64,000 nucleotides of DNA. Origin: Pyrus communis. Its lineage: Eukaryota > Streptophyta > Magnoliopsida > Rosales > Rosaceae. The notes below the pieces were generated by a model, which worked only from the letters and a program-made list of their open reading frames with translations, was not told the origin of the DNA and ran no database searches. A program made the translations under genes and the position numbers. Positions 53,117-64,000 of this stretch are shown here, piece after piece. The first letter of the stretch is position 1; every line of letters starts with the position of its first letter. Where the stretch lies: the NCBI RefSeq assembly GCF_963583255.1, contig NC_084814.1, forward strand, positions 22,275,262 to 22,339,261, in the 5' to 3' direction.

Positions 53117-54054
53117 GAGCAGTTCCACTAGGGGTGGGATAGGCCGGCACCTAGCCAAACAAATGGCCCGGCACCTAAGAAAGCCTTTCCAGGCCAGCAG
53201 ATTGGCTGGCAACCAGCCCAAACTGGTCTCCAGGCCAGCTCAGAATTAACAGACCTTAGGACGGGCCCATCTGATGCCAGCGTGACATCAACCACCTTTT
53301 TTTTTCTTTTTTTCTTTTTTTCCCCGCCAAGTCGGGTCAAGGGTGTTGCCCGACGACAATTCCTATCTCGTTCCGGAACATGACTTGCTTCTCCGGAATG
53401 GGGGTTTTGGGCCGAGGGTTCATGGTGATCGGCGGCGGCGACGGAGTCGAGGTCGATGAGGCATTTGCTTAGGTAGGGGGCGTAGAATCCGGTGATGGGT
53501 ATGGTAGGGTGATGGTGATAGGTGGATAGGCGGTGAGTTTGGGGTTTCATTGCTCTTTTAGAGTTGGAGGAAGAGGGCGGAGGCGATGGTAGTTGAGAGT
53601 GCGTGCATGGTAGAAGAATGAAGTGGTGTGTCAATGAGGGAGAGAGGCGGTGAAGTTGATAAAGGAATGGAAGGGAATTGTAGGGGGACGGCGGTGGGGA
53701 TGAGGAAGAGGTGTGGAATATGAGAAGGGAAGTGGTGTGGATTTGGTGTGGATGCAATGGCGGTGGGAATGGAAGGGAAGTGTAGGTGGACAGGAAGGGA
53801 AGTGCAGGGATGGTGGGAATGAGAAAATAAAAATATTATTATTTTATTTTTTATAAAGTCAGAAATTAAAAAATAAAATTATTTTTTATTATTTTTATAA
53901 TAAATAATAATATTTTAATAAAATGGACTAGGCTATTTTTTGTTAGGGGTGGAGATGCATTTGATCTATTACTGTTCATTGGGGTTTATTACTATTCACT
54001 GAATGGATAAATACACTGGGTGCTGACACATTTGTGTTAGGAGTAGAACTGCTC
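53117..54054. mobile_element. Second PIF/Harbinger-like element, sharing the TAA with its neighbour
   Basis: The left end GAGCAGTTCCACTAGGGGTG is mirrored at the right end (rc: GAGCAGTTCTACTCCTAAC). TAA flanks both sides (53114-53116 and 54055-54057). The interior is GC-rich, purine-heavy and G-rich on the plus strand. A 209-codon open frame on the minus strand (53128-53757) is proline/serine-rich and low-complexity, without a transposase motif, and I do not count it as a gene. Confidence 0.7.
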
Positions 54055-54057
54055 TAA

Positions 54058-57000
54058 GTACACATGTAGATAATATTTAGATACTTAAGAAATTTTTAAT
54101 TTTTTACTTTTATTCAATCGAATCAATCATATTGGTGGGAAAATTGAATTTGGGATTACAGTCTTAAAGTTATTGGCAGATTCAGACAATGAGAACTCAT
54201 TGCCACGAAAAGGATAAATCATATAACTACAAATAGGAGATATTAAATACCAGAAAGACATCACGGCCGATCTTGAGTTTTTTCAGTGCCCACAGCCAAA
54301 TGCTCAAAATGTATATTTTGACAATGACAATAGACGAACATATATTAGGAAAATATTTAAAAAGTGCTTGAACTCATTGCCCTCGCATCATATTATATTA
54401 CTTGAAGAAAAGACATACAATATATTATCAGTGCCGCTTGGGACTATGTCACTTTGGCAGAAAATTATCCTCTCTAGATCTACTTTGGAGGATCTTAGGG
54501 ATCTTCATACCTTAACCGTTCATCTTATATCATACAATTAGTTTTCGTCAGGTACCATTTATGTTTAATTTTAAATAAAAAAAATCAAATTTTGTACTGT
54601 ACAATATACGAAAAATGACTAACATCTGAAAATTCCTAAAATTCTCACCATTTGGATCGGATGGGATCCAAATCCCACTCTGGTTGCCTGGGTGGACGAC
54701 TGGAGTGGGCCGATGGAACGTCGAAATCAGACTGTGCAGCTTGGGAAATTGCTTCGAAATTCAGGTTTATAGGTACAGCGATATACTTCCAAAAGAACAG
54801 ATTAATGATCCCTTTAATTAATTAAAGTCTTAAGGCTTGGTACTTGGAGCTGATTTATGGTTCCTTTAAATCTTTAATTAATTAATTAAAGTGACGTACA
54901 GAAGCCAAAAGGCCATAGCAATTCAAAAAATTTTATTTTACATTCTTCATAAATGTATTTTTTTTAATTATAAAAAATTTAGTGTGCAAAATGAGATATT
55001 TAAAGTGCTAAAAACAATTTTCATACCTATATATGTGGAAAAAAAAAAATTTGATGCACTTTTTAATTTGAGCTATGGATAGGGACTCTGTTAGCGGGTA
55101 ATGCTAGAAAGACCAAATTTGGAAAACCGAATGACATGAAAGTTGACTTAAGCGTTGATAAACGTGCTCATTCTTATTAATAACACATCATTTAGTTCCC
55201 AAATTTGATTTACAAATTTAATCTCTATAAGCCCGCCATGCAAAACATAACCACATCATATTATTGATAGAGTGTTTTAATGCTGTTGATAAGTAGAGAG
55301 GTATTTTAAGATTTTCACCAACAATGGAATTTTTTTGTTTTGCAAGCAACTCCAAAGGGTTGCAATCCTTTTGCCTCGTCGTGGTCTTTGAAGCTAAGAG
55401 ATTTCTTGTTGGATTATATAATAATAGAGGTATGATATCCACACATTTTTTTTTACTTTTTACACACTTCTTATTGATTTATGTCGTTTAATCTTATTTA
55501 ATTCATTCGATCAGATGGTCGAAAATTAAAAAAATATGTAAAAAGTAAAAATAGATGTGTGTATAGAACAACCCTACTAATGATACATGAATGTGACTAA
55601 TTAAAAGGTCACTTCGTTGATTAAATATAGTGGTCACAATAGTGGTACTTTTCCGCACACGTTTCCAATTGTCCAATTAAAAAAAAATTTGACCCCAAAC
55701 ACTAGTTTTTGTGGGCCTATTTTATGTTTATCCGCATGCAAGGATTATTTTATCCCAACCCATCTTTTATTTGTTTTTTTAAGGTACCAAGGGATGGTCA
55801 AACTTTTATTTAAACACAAAACAACAACACAAAGTTGGTAAATGCAAACAACACTATGGGGGAAGGATAATATTGAAATTATAATTTTATTTACTTATTT
55901 AGGTTTGCCTTTTTGGTACCTAAAGAATTAGGTTTTTGGTTTTTTACCTACTATAACCATTGTATTACTTTGTAGGCCAAGCTAGTTTATCTAGGTAATG
56001 AGTCACGTCTCGCAATCTCGCAATCTGTAATTGACGAATTGAGTAATTTTGACTACTCATTTCAAATCTTATAGCCTCTACTAGACCATTCTGTTGGCCC
56101 AATTCATAAAAACTAAAGGTCCAAATCTATCTTTCTTTTGAATTATATAGATTACGCGGTCTGTTGATTTGGGACTGCAATATCTGAAAAGGTTTTGAAT
56201 CCTCAAAAAAGAGAGATATATATATATATATATGTAGAGTTACTCAGTGAATGAATATCTATTTACAGAAATAGTTGGCAAACTAATTTGTGAATATATC
56301 CCCTTTTTGTATTCTTGTGTAAAGAGGTTTAATGGTGGGTTTGGTTATGGTTGACTAGCCTTTTGGATATATATGATGCCAACACACTCACACACACACA
56401 TATATGGATTGTGAATTAGAATTTCCTCACATATGCACACAAATAAAGAGATTGAAAATAATTTATCAATGTTGATACAAAACAATATTTAATTATCAGA
56501 TAATTTCACGTCTTAAACAAACGGAACCTATTTAATTTGTATAAGAGGAATGCTAGGTGGACTAGTTTTTTAAACTAAATTTGCAAATCATGTGATGTGT
56601 CACCAATAGAAATAAGCACGTTAATCAACGCTTAAGTAATAACTCAATCATCAACAACCACGTTATATAATTTATAAAATTTAGCCCTGAAAATTGATCT
56701 ATCTAGCATTACCCGATAGATACATCATTGACATGTCAAACTAATTGAGGGTGGAATGTGAACATGATTATTATACCAAACTTTAAAGATATGGCATTAA
56801 TTGGAGTTTAGCTGAAGTTAGGCGCAAGACATACGGATATGGTTCCATTATAGATAATGAATTGGAATCTATCATAGACAAACATTAAAAGAATTTTCTT
56901 CACGCTGATTTGAAAATACACGGTCTATAGTTTAATTGGTTAATTTTGAGAAGAATTTTCACACCCTTATTATTGCTTGGATTTAGAAAAATGTACAATG

Positions 57001-57539
57001 ATCAATAATTTAAATTAACAATTAAGTAACGTAGCATGTTAAACTGACTCGCTGAATAAAAAGTGGAAAATTTTGGAGTAGGGGTAGATATGAAATAAAG
57101 ATGAAAAGGAGGTGGCATTAGTGAAAGAAGAAAGGCACAACACAGGACTACAACGTAAGACCAACCAGGTATTTGCAATCCAACCATAACCATAGTCTCT
57201 CTCTCTCTATCTCTCTCTATCTCTATCTTGTTTATCTTGTTTCTCTCTCTAAATCTTTCCATATATATCTTCTTTTTTGACTTTCTACGCTTGTTAATCT
57301 GCCTTCCGAGGCTCCACGAGCTACCTTTGTTGAACGAAACAATTTAAGGCACTTACAACACAACCCCAAAACGGAGCTCCATCCAAATATTTCCGATAAA
57401 TTTTTTTTTTTTTCTTAAATTATTAGTCAGTTTTGAAACCATTAAAAACTCTCACAAATCTTCACCGGTTTCCAACCTAACATACACCTCCTCTGAGGTC
57501 CCTTTCCCATATAAAAAAAATCAAACACGGCCTTACCTT
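54058..57539. other. Intergenic with three MITE copies
   Basis: MITE copies lie at about 54462-54655, 55096-55232 and 56545-56715. TA and CA runs occur near 56213-56232 and 56386-56400. The right end should contain the TPS promoter. No gene is recognised; the short frame at 57002-57262 is not supported. Confidence 0.5.
56545..56715. mobile_element. MITE with GGTAATGCTAG-type inverted ends
   Basis: The left end GGAATGCTAGGTGGACTAG with CTAAATTTGCAAATCATGTG is mirrored at the right end (rc: GGTAATGCTAGATAGATCAA, GCTAAATTTTATAAATTAT). It is the clearest member of the family with copies at 6435, 31405 and 55096. Confidence 0.7.
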
Positions 57540-59137
57540 CTCTCTCTCTTTTATCCATCTCTCTCTCTCTCTCTCTCTCTGCAAGCTCGTTCACAGCTCC
57601 GAGTTGTACAGTGAGTTTTCTTTTTTCTGGGTTGCTGATAATTTAAGGGAAATCAATACTCGTGCTTTTTTGGTTGTTGGGAGTTGGCTTTATGATTCAG
57701 TTTCTATGAAATGACACAGCTGTTTTTCTTCTATTTTCTCAGCAACCAAACGGAAACTTTCTTTCCCATTATTATTTGATTTGTCTTCAATCTCTAAATG
57801 CGTAAGTTGTTTTCGCAGGATATTCTCTCTTCACATAGCTTTGTTGTTGGATCAGTCCGACTTCATTTCAGGTTAATCTCTTTACTTCCAATCACCCCAG
57901 TTATGTTTGTTCGCATAGAAAATTTATATTTTAATCGAGAAAGATAAAATCTTTTGCTCAAAGGGTGTGTTATGCATCGAGTTAAATAATAAATAGATAA
58001 AAGTTTGAATCTTTAAGGTAAAATATTATCATGGTAATTATTAAATCGAAAAAAGTTTGAGTTTTAAGGTAGAATATTATCAAAATATACGTTTGTGAAT
58101 TAAATCTGCTGAGAAAAATGGAGCAAAATTTGCAAAAGCTGCAGTGATAAGTAATGGTTTTTGGATTTTAATTTTTACTTGTTTTAGTTTGTTACGTGAG
58201 AATATGAATAATGATCGGAGATAAGGACGAATCCTTTGAATAATAGCCGAACCAGATATGTATTTGCATTTATTGGAAATTATTCCTTGCGTCCGTTATG
58301 TTTATACAGATAAGCTTGATGCAAATGAGGATATATATGTGTGTGTGTGTGTCTGTGCGAAGTTCATGTTTTATGGATACAATTTAAACTGCAACTTTTT
58401 TTTTATATTTCGGAAATAATTCGATTTCGCTGCTCTGAGAAGTTGATTTGAAGATTATTTTTGTTAATTGAAGATTTTAGAAACGGCTTAGGATGTGAAA
58501 AACACCATTGTTGCAGAATCTGCTTGTAAGTTTATAAACGAGGTATTTATTTGCATACATTTTAGTATATTGCTTCCATTTAGTATTTTTGTATTATATT
58601 TTTTTTTTAATTCTTTTTGTTGGTTTTCTGTATATGGGTTTGATTGATGATCTCTTCTTGTTGTTGGGTATGCTTTGATTTCTTGAATTTAGTTGGAATA
58701 GATAGCCAAGTCGGTTCGGCAGATTTGACTTTTTAAAATGTGCAGTGGTTGAAAAGTCTTGTAGGACTTGGAGCAAGTTCATGCTGTACTTTTTGTGAAA
58801 TTAGATGCAAATGGTTTTACAAATCGCTCTGTAAGAATGGTGTTTTCATTACAAGTCTCTGCTCAATCTGCTAAGCTTTGTGATCTTCTTTGTCTAGAGA
58901 TAGGGATCGGATGCTGCACCAATTACTAATAATTTTCTGTCCCGTGATAATTAATTGAATGTCTGTTCTTAAGCCTTTTCCGGATGCTGCTATGCCGGCT
59001 TCATCTTATAGTCATTATTTTGCATATTAGTCTTTTCCTGCATTTCTTATAGGTTCTTACTTTGCACAAAATTCTTGATTGTAGATTATTTAGAGCTCCA
59101 AGTCATTAAATTGGCGTAACAGCGCATAACCGCAATA
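57538..59137 (+). promoter_or_regulatory. TPS gene leader: CT-rich start, likely 5' UTR introns
   Basis: CT-rich DNA at 57538-57580 is followed by GAGTTGTACA and a GTGAGT donor at about 57610. TTTTCGCAG at about 57828 precedes a short exon ending TTCATTTCAG/GTTAATC near 57871, and a final leader segment ends at the ATG at 59138. Spliced leaders are common in class II TPS genes. Exact UTR exons cannot be fixed from sequence alone. Confidence 0.5.
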
Positions 59138-61936
59138 ATGTTCTCAAGATCTTGCATTAGTTTGTTGGAGTTGTCATCCGGGGACGTGTTGAATTTCCCT
59201 CAGACTCCTAGAAACCTCCCAAGGGTGATGACTCTTGAAGGAGTTATTCCTGATGTAAAAAGCAGTGACGGTGTTGATGAAGATATAAGTGTTCCTCCTT
59301 CGGAAATATGTGAGAAGAAGATCATTGTGGCGCATTTTCTTCCTCTACATGCTCAGAAGGATGCAAAATCTGGGAAATGGTACTTCAGTTTGGATGAGGA
59401 TCCAGTTTTGTTGCAACTCAAAGATGGTTTTCCATCTGGTACTGTGGTTATATATGTCGGTTCTCTGAAGGTTGACATAGATGCAAGTGAGCAAGAAGAA
59501 GTTTCGCAGAAACTGCTGGAGGAGTTTAATTGTGTTCCGACATTCCTTCCTTCGGAGCTGCATAAGAAGTATTATCATGGGTTCTGTAAGCAATTTTTGT
59601 GGCCTCTCTTTCACTACATGCTGCCAATGTGTCCGGACCATAGTAATCGCTTTGAGCGGCAACTTTGGCAGGCATATGTTTCTGCAAACAAGATGTATGC
59701 CGATAAAGTTATGGAGGTGATCAATCCTGAAAATGATATTGTATGGGTTCACGACTATCACCTTATGCTTCTTCCAACATTTTTGAGAAGGCGTTTTACA
59801 CGAGTTAAGCTTGGCTTTTTCCTCCACTCCCCTTTCCCCTCGTCAGAAATCTACAGGACCCTTCCTGTCCGAGATGAAATTCTGAGAGCACTGCTAAATG
59901 TAGATTTGATTGGATTCCACACGTTTGATTATGCTCGTCACTTTCTTTCTTGCTGTAGTAGAATGCTTGGTCTTGAATATGAATCTAAGCGGGGCTACAT
60001 AGGACTTGAATATTTCGGCCGCACAGTGTACATTAAGATTCTGCCGGTGGGGATACACATGGGCCAACTTGAATCTGCGTTAAATCATCCCTCTTGTTCC
60101 ATGAAGGCCAAAGAGATTCAAGAGCAGTTCAAGGGGAAGAAAATCATTGTTGGTGCCGATGACATGGACATATTTAAAGGCATCAGTCTGAAGTTGATGG
60201 CCATGGAACAACTTTTGATGCAGCACCCGGAGATGCGGGGGAAGGTAGTCCTGGTTCAAATTTTGAATCCTGCAAGAAGCACGGGGAAGGATGTTCAGGA
60301 AGCAAAAAGGGAAACATATTCAGTGACCAGAAGGATAAACCGAGTCTTTGGATTCCCAGGCTACGAACCAGTTGTTTTGATTGACCGTAGCGTTCCTTTT
60401 TATGAGAAGGCTGCCTATTATTCTTTGGCAGAATGCTGCATCATTAATGCTGTGAGGGATGGAATGAACCTGGTCCCCTACAAGTACATCATTTGCAGGC
60501 AGGGTAATCAAAAATTGGATAAAGCTATTGGAGTTGCCTCTGATTCCCCTCGTACAAGTACACTTGTTGTCTCAGAGTTCATAGGTTGCTCTCCATCTTT
60601 GAGTGGAGCTATCAGGGTGAACCCGTGGAACATTGAAGCTGTTGCTGATGCACTCAACGTGGCTCTCACAATGCCTGATTTGGAAAAGCAGTTGCGGCAT
60701 GAGAAACATTTTAGGTATGTTAGCTCCCACGATGTGGCTTACTGGTCCCGCAGTTTTGTACAGGATTTGGAGCGAGCATGCAAAGATCACTACAGAAAAC
60801 GTTGCTGGGGAATTGGTTTTGGTCTGAATTTCAGAATTTTGTCACTTTCTCCAAGTTTTAGGAAACTTTCAATTGACCATATCCTCTCTGCATATAAGAG
60901 GACAAACAGGAGGGCAATATTTTTGGATTATGATGGAACGATAATGCCTGAATCTTCCATTGTAAAGACCCCCAGTTCTGAAGTCATATCTGTTCTGAAG
61001 AACCTTTGCAGCGACCCCAAGAACACTGTGTTTATAGTGAGCGGAAGGGGTCAAAACTCACTTAGCGAATGGTTTGCTCAATGTGAGAATCTTGGTATAG
61101 CAGCTGAGCATGGATACTTCATGAGGTATGTTCTTACATGTGCATATAAATTTACTTATATACTTCATTGTGACTACTAGTTTTGTCTATTCTTGTGTTG
61201 ATTCCGCATTCACTTCTATCATGTCACAGATGGAATAGCACGTCCAGCTGGGAAACCAGTTCCTTAGCCATAGATCTTGATTGGAAGCAAATTGCAGAAC
61301 CTGTGATGAAGTTATATACAGAAGCGACTGATGGCTCCTACATAGAGAGCAAGGAGAGCGCCTTGGTTTGGCACCATCTAGATGCTGATCCTGATTTTGG
61401 ATCGTGCCAGGCCATGGAGTTGCTGGATCATCTTGAAAATGTACTTGCGAATGAGCCTGTAGTTGTTAAAAAGGGCCAGCATATTGTCGAAGTAAAGCCA
61501 CAGGTATATACGTTCTCAATGTTCTTTCCTCACTTTTGCATTTCTCTGTTTGTATTGTGGCCTAAAGGATGTCTTGTGGCTTCTTAAACTGCAGGGAGTT
61601 ACTAAAGGTTTAGTTGCACAGAAAGTTCTTTCCACGATGATCGGTAATGGGAATGCGCCAGATTTTGTGCTGTGCATCGGGGATGATAGATCAGACGAGG
61701 ACATGTTTGAAAGCATATCGGGCACAAGCTGCACAACGTATAGTTCATCTCAAGTTGCAGCTCCTGAGATCTTTGCATGCACTGTCGGACAAAAACCTAG
61801 TAAAGCCAGGTACTACCTTGATGATACAGCGGATGTCGTCACATTGCTTAAAGGCCTGACAACCGATTCAAGTCTCAAGCCAAGGTGCGGTGGGGAAATT
61901 CAAGTCCCGTTCGAGAATATTATCTTAGATGAATGA
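59138..61936 (+). CDS. Class II trehalose-6-phosphate synthase/phosphatase-like protein (TPS8-10 type), 867 aa
   Basis: The exons are 59138-61125, 61230-61503 and 61595-61936, GT-AG, 867 residues. The first exon carries the GT20 synthase-like domain (about residues 55-545: VHDYHLMLLP, SPFPSSEIYRTLP, GFHTFDYARHFL, LPVGIHMG, RDGMNLVPYKYI). A HAD phosphatase-like domain follows (about 590-835: LDYDGTIMPESS, VSGRGQNS, AAEHGYF, GDDRSDEDMFE). In catalytic class I enzymes the motif near residue 340 is DRLDYIKG; here it is DDMDIFKG, so the phosphate-binding Arg is Asp. That is usual for class II members, which are thought to act mainly as regulators in sugar/T6P and SnRK1 signalling. The start MFSRSCISLLELSSGD matches TPS9/10 relatives. 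The gene is intact. Confidence 0.93.
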
Positions 61937-62400
61937 GCTGCCACTGTTCATCAACGTGCCTAGGGTAGTGAAGAACATCGACGGATGCTTTTCTTCTGAT
62001 GATACAAGTACACACAAAGGAATCGCGGATTAACTCTTTATGCTTTGATACACTAACCTATTCTTTGCATGGTGGAAAGCCGGACATGATGCTGCTCTGG
62101 GTGTTTCTTTCAAAGAGAACGATGATCACAAAAGGATTACTGCGGATTTGAAGATGTCAATGGTTGCATATGGATTATGCGGTGGCGATGTCAACGAGGA
62201 GAAATTCTTCAGTGTGTTGGGAACATGGTCCAGTATACGAAGTGTAAGACGATAATTGGTTGGAAACTTAGAAAACGAAAATTTCCAACTAATTATATTA
62301 TGTCCCTTGATGTACCAGGTCGTGTTTCCAGCATACTGAAAAATTTCTCGTCAACTAGATGGGATTTACCTTCGTAGTTCACAGGTTAAAACTTGTTTTC
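61937..62400 (+). other. TPS 3' UTR region with a dispersed-repeat fragment
   Basis: Sequence following the TGA at 61934-61936. From about 62195 to 62345 it resembles the repeat at 49740-49965 (GTATACGAAGTGTAA, TTTCCAACTAATTATA). Where transcription ends is not visible. Confidence 0.45.
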
Positions 62401-64000
62401 TATTTCATCAATAGTAGTTTTTACATATAGATACAAGGGGCATCATTTGTTTGTAAATTTGAAGTGGCTTTGTACTTGCATGATACTCGATTCTTTTCTT
62501 TGTGAATTCATAGTTTTTACTGCAAGTTGTCTCTGGCAAATACACCTCACGTTCTGAACGGATATGGAAGTGAGTAAATTATAATTTACAGTCCCAAATT
62601 ACACTTGTAGTTTATGTCGTTTTTAGGAGCTTTCACAGGAAATGAAGTCATCCAGTTCGGAGCGGGAAGCATGCATTCAGGCTGTGTAGTTTCATGTGTG
62701 ACTGCACAATTACGTGAATCCGACAAATCTGACGAGGGAATACTAGAATTTGCCCTCCACTTGATTACCGCTTGACAAAAGCGCCAATTTTGCCAAATTT
62801 CATTTTTTTTCCTTGATTGAAATCTTAAACAAAACAACGGGACTTCAATTCGTCGTAGAGGGCTAGTAGAAATTGCCTCTTGTTATATTCTTCTTTGGTA
62901 TATGCTGCATCATATTACTAAAGTGTTTAGATTTTTGCTTTTTACTTAATGAACTATGTTTTTCAATACTCGAAAGTTTGAGTAGTGAGCAAGTCGAGTA
63001 ATACAAGCTAAAGTTAGAATTTAAATAAGCAGGCGCTTATCGTGGAGCACCGTAGTCTCTCTTAAAACCACTATTGGATTGCTCGAACACCGGAAATGCT
63101 TGTTTTGGAAGTGCACTGGTTCTGATCTTACCTTACCTGATTATGTATAGTGGACACATATTATGATACAACTTTGTTTGAGCTGTTCTTGATCCCACCG
63201 CCCCCCCACGCGCGCCGGTGGGGTGGTGGAGTATCAAAAAGTGATTATCATGGCCTAGGTCTAGCATCACGAAAGACTTGACGCAAAACAAAGTGCAATG
63301 ACGTTTTATGATTTATATAACCAGTCGAATTATGCATTGTTGTTGTTGTTTACTTAACCACTAAGTGTCATGCCGGTACATCTTTTTCCGATAAAATCTG
63401 TGCTACTGCTGCATCAACTCCGGCGCGAAGTGACTGGATTGATTCAGTTGTGTAGTTTCTCCATGTTCTTTCCGTGTTCATGCATTTTCTTCATACCTTT
63501 TCGGCTCCAAATCTCTTATGATTCACAGGCTTGGAAAATGTGATGGATTGGAAGTTAGAGATCATCAGAGTTGACTTTTAGCCTTTATAGCCTTTCACGC
63601 ACCTGTTCGCATAAGATTTTTCGTACTTTGAATATGTCGTATGTGTCATAATATTTTTGATTCCCTCTGGTCGTTTTAAGCTAAGAGGCTTTACTGATGT
63701 CGTTTTCAGTTGGCCTCAGTGGCCAATTTGTCCTTCTCCATAAGCTTTACCTCAAATTCTCTCAACCAATATGGTTGGTGCCAATGTGTTTACTTTTTTC
63801 CTACTCTCATGTTCCTAAATATAAACTTTTACTCAAAAATCAAAGACCTTAAACAAATAATACAGAGGCACTAAATTGCGGTACATGTACGGTTTATTGT
63901 TTGTTGAGTGACAAAAAAGTTTGGGGACAACAGACTGATCAACTAAATGATCGGACGCTCACAAAGAAATGAGCCCTATTGTATTTAGTTATATACTCGC
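62401..64000. other. Intergenic, nothing recognised
   Basis: AT-rich flank with a CCGCCCCCCCACGCGCGCC GC island near 63198-63216. No coding potential, RNA gene or repeat pair was identified up to the right edge. Confidence 0.5.

Noticed and set aside
53128..53757. 209-codon minus-strand frame
   Set aside because: Lies inside a TIR-bounded element, low-complexity Pro/Ser text, no transposase or other domain.

Overview
The window is nuclear DNA of a flowering plant. It is AT-rich and gene-sparse, its genes have many short GT-AG introns, and it carries CT/GA and TA microsatellites, many miniature inverted-repeat elements (MITEs) and short LTR retroelements. The proteins are eudicot families, and the repeat style suggests a woody rosid such as a Rosaceae fruit tree; that placement is inference. 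All exon structures were built by hand from splice sites, reading-frame continuity and remembered family motifs. No alignment was run.

Layout. 1-422: LINE reverse-transcriptase relic. 1761-3617 (-): complete six-exon SWEET sugar transporter. 4000-4640: tandem LTR/primer-binding-site-like repeats. 8511-8954 (+): ATL-type RING-H2 ubiquitin ligase. 10064-10893 (-): DSS1/SEM1 proteasome-lid subunit. 11896-13959 (-): PUB18/19-type U-box/ARM ubiquitin ligase with three CACGTG boxes just upstream. 16372-19313 (-): eleven-exon mitochondrial aldehyde dehydrogenase (ALDH2B). 20586-21419: TRIM-like element. 25423-29212 (-): cyclic-nucleotide-gated channel (CNGC) carrying several reading-frame lesions and a perfect 117-bp internal tandem duplication. 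30671-36571 (+): broken spermidine synthase copy. 38393-41930 (+): open but divergent spermidine/spermine synthase-like gene. 43538-43594 (+): a third copy of only the terminal exon. 43974-45690 (-): four-exon multi-pass membrane protein. 45691-57540: about 12 kb without a recognisable gene, holding a TRIM and two adjacent TAA-flanked DNA elements. 59138-61936 (+): class II trehalose-6-phosphate synthase/phosphatase-like protein.

The genes do not form a pathway or cluster, apart from the tandem aminopropyltransferase copies. Several (PUB18/19-like, ALDH2B, class II TPS, polyamine synthesis, CNGC) belong to families linked to stress or signalling, but that is ordinary co-residence. The most interesting material is (a) the aminopropyltransferase cluster, whose one open copy has an altered active-site loop and two apparent GC donor sites, (b) the decaying CNGC gene, and (c) the dense, partly nested collection of non-autonomous elements.
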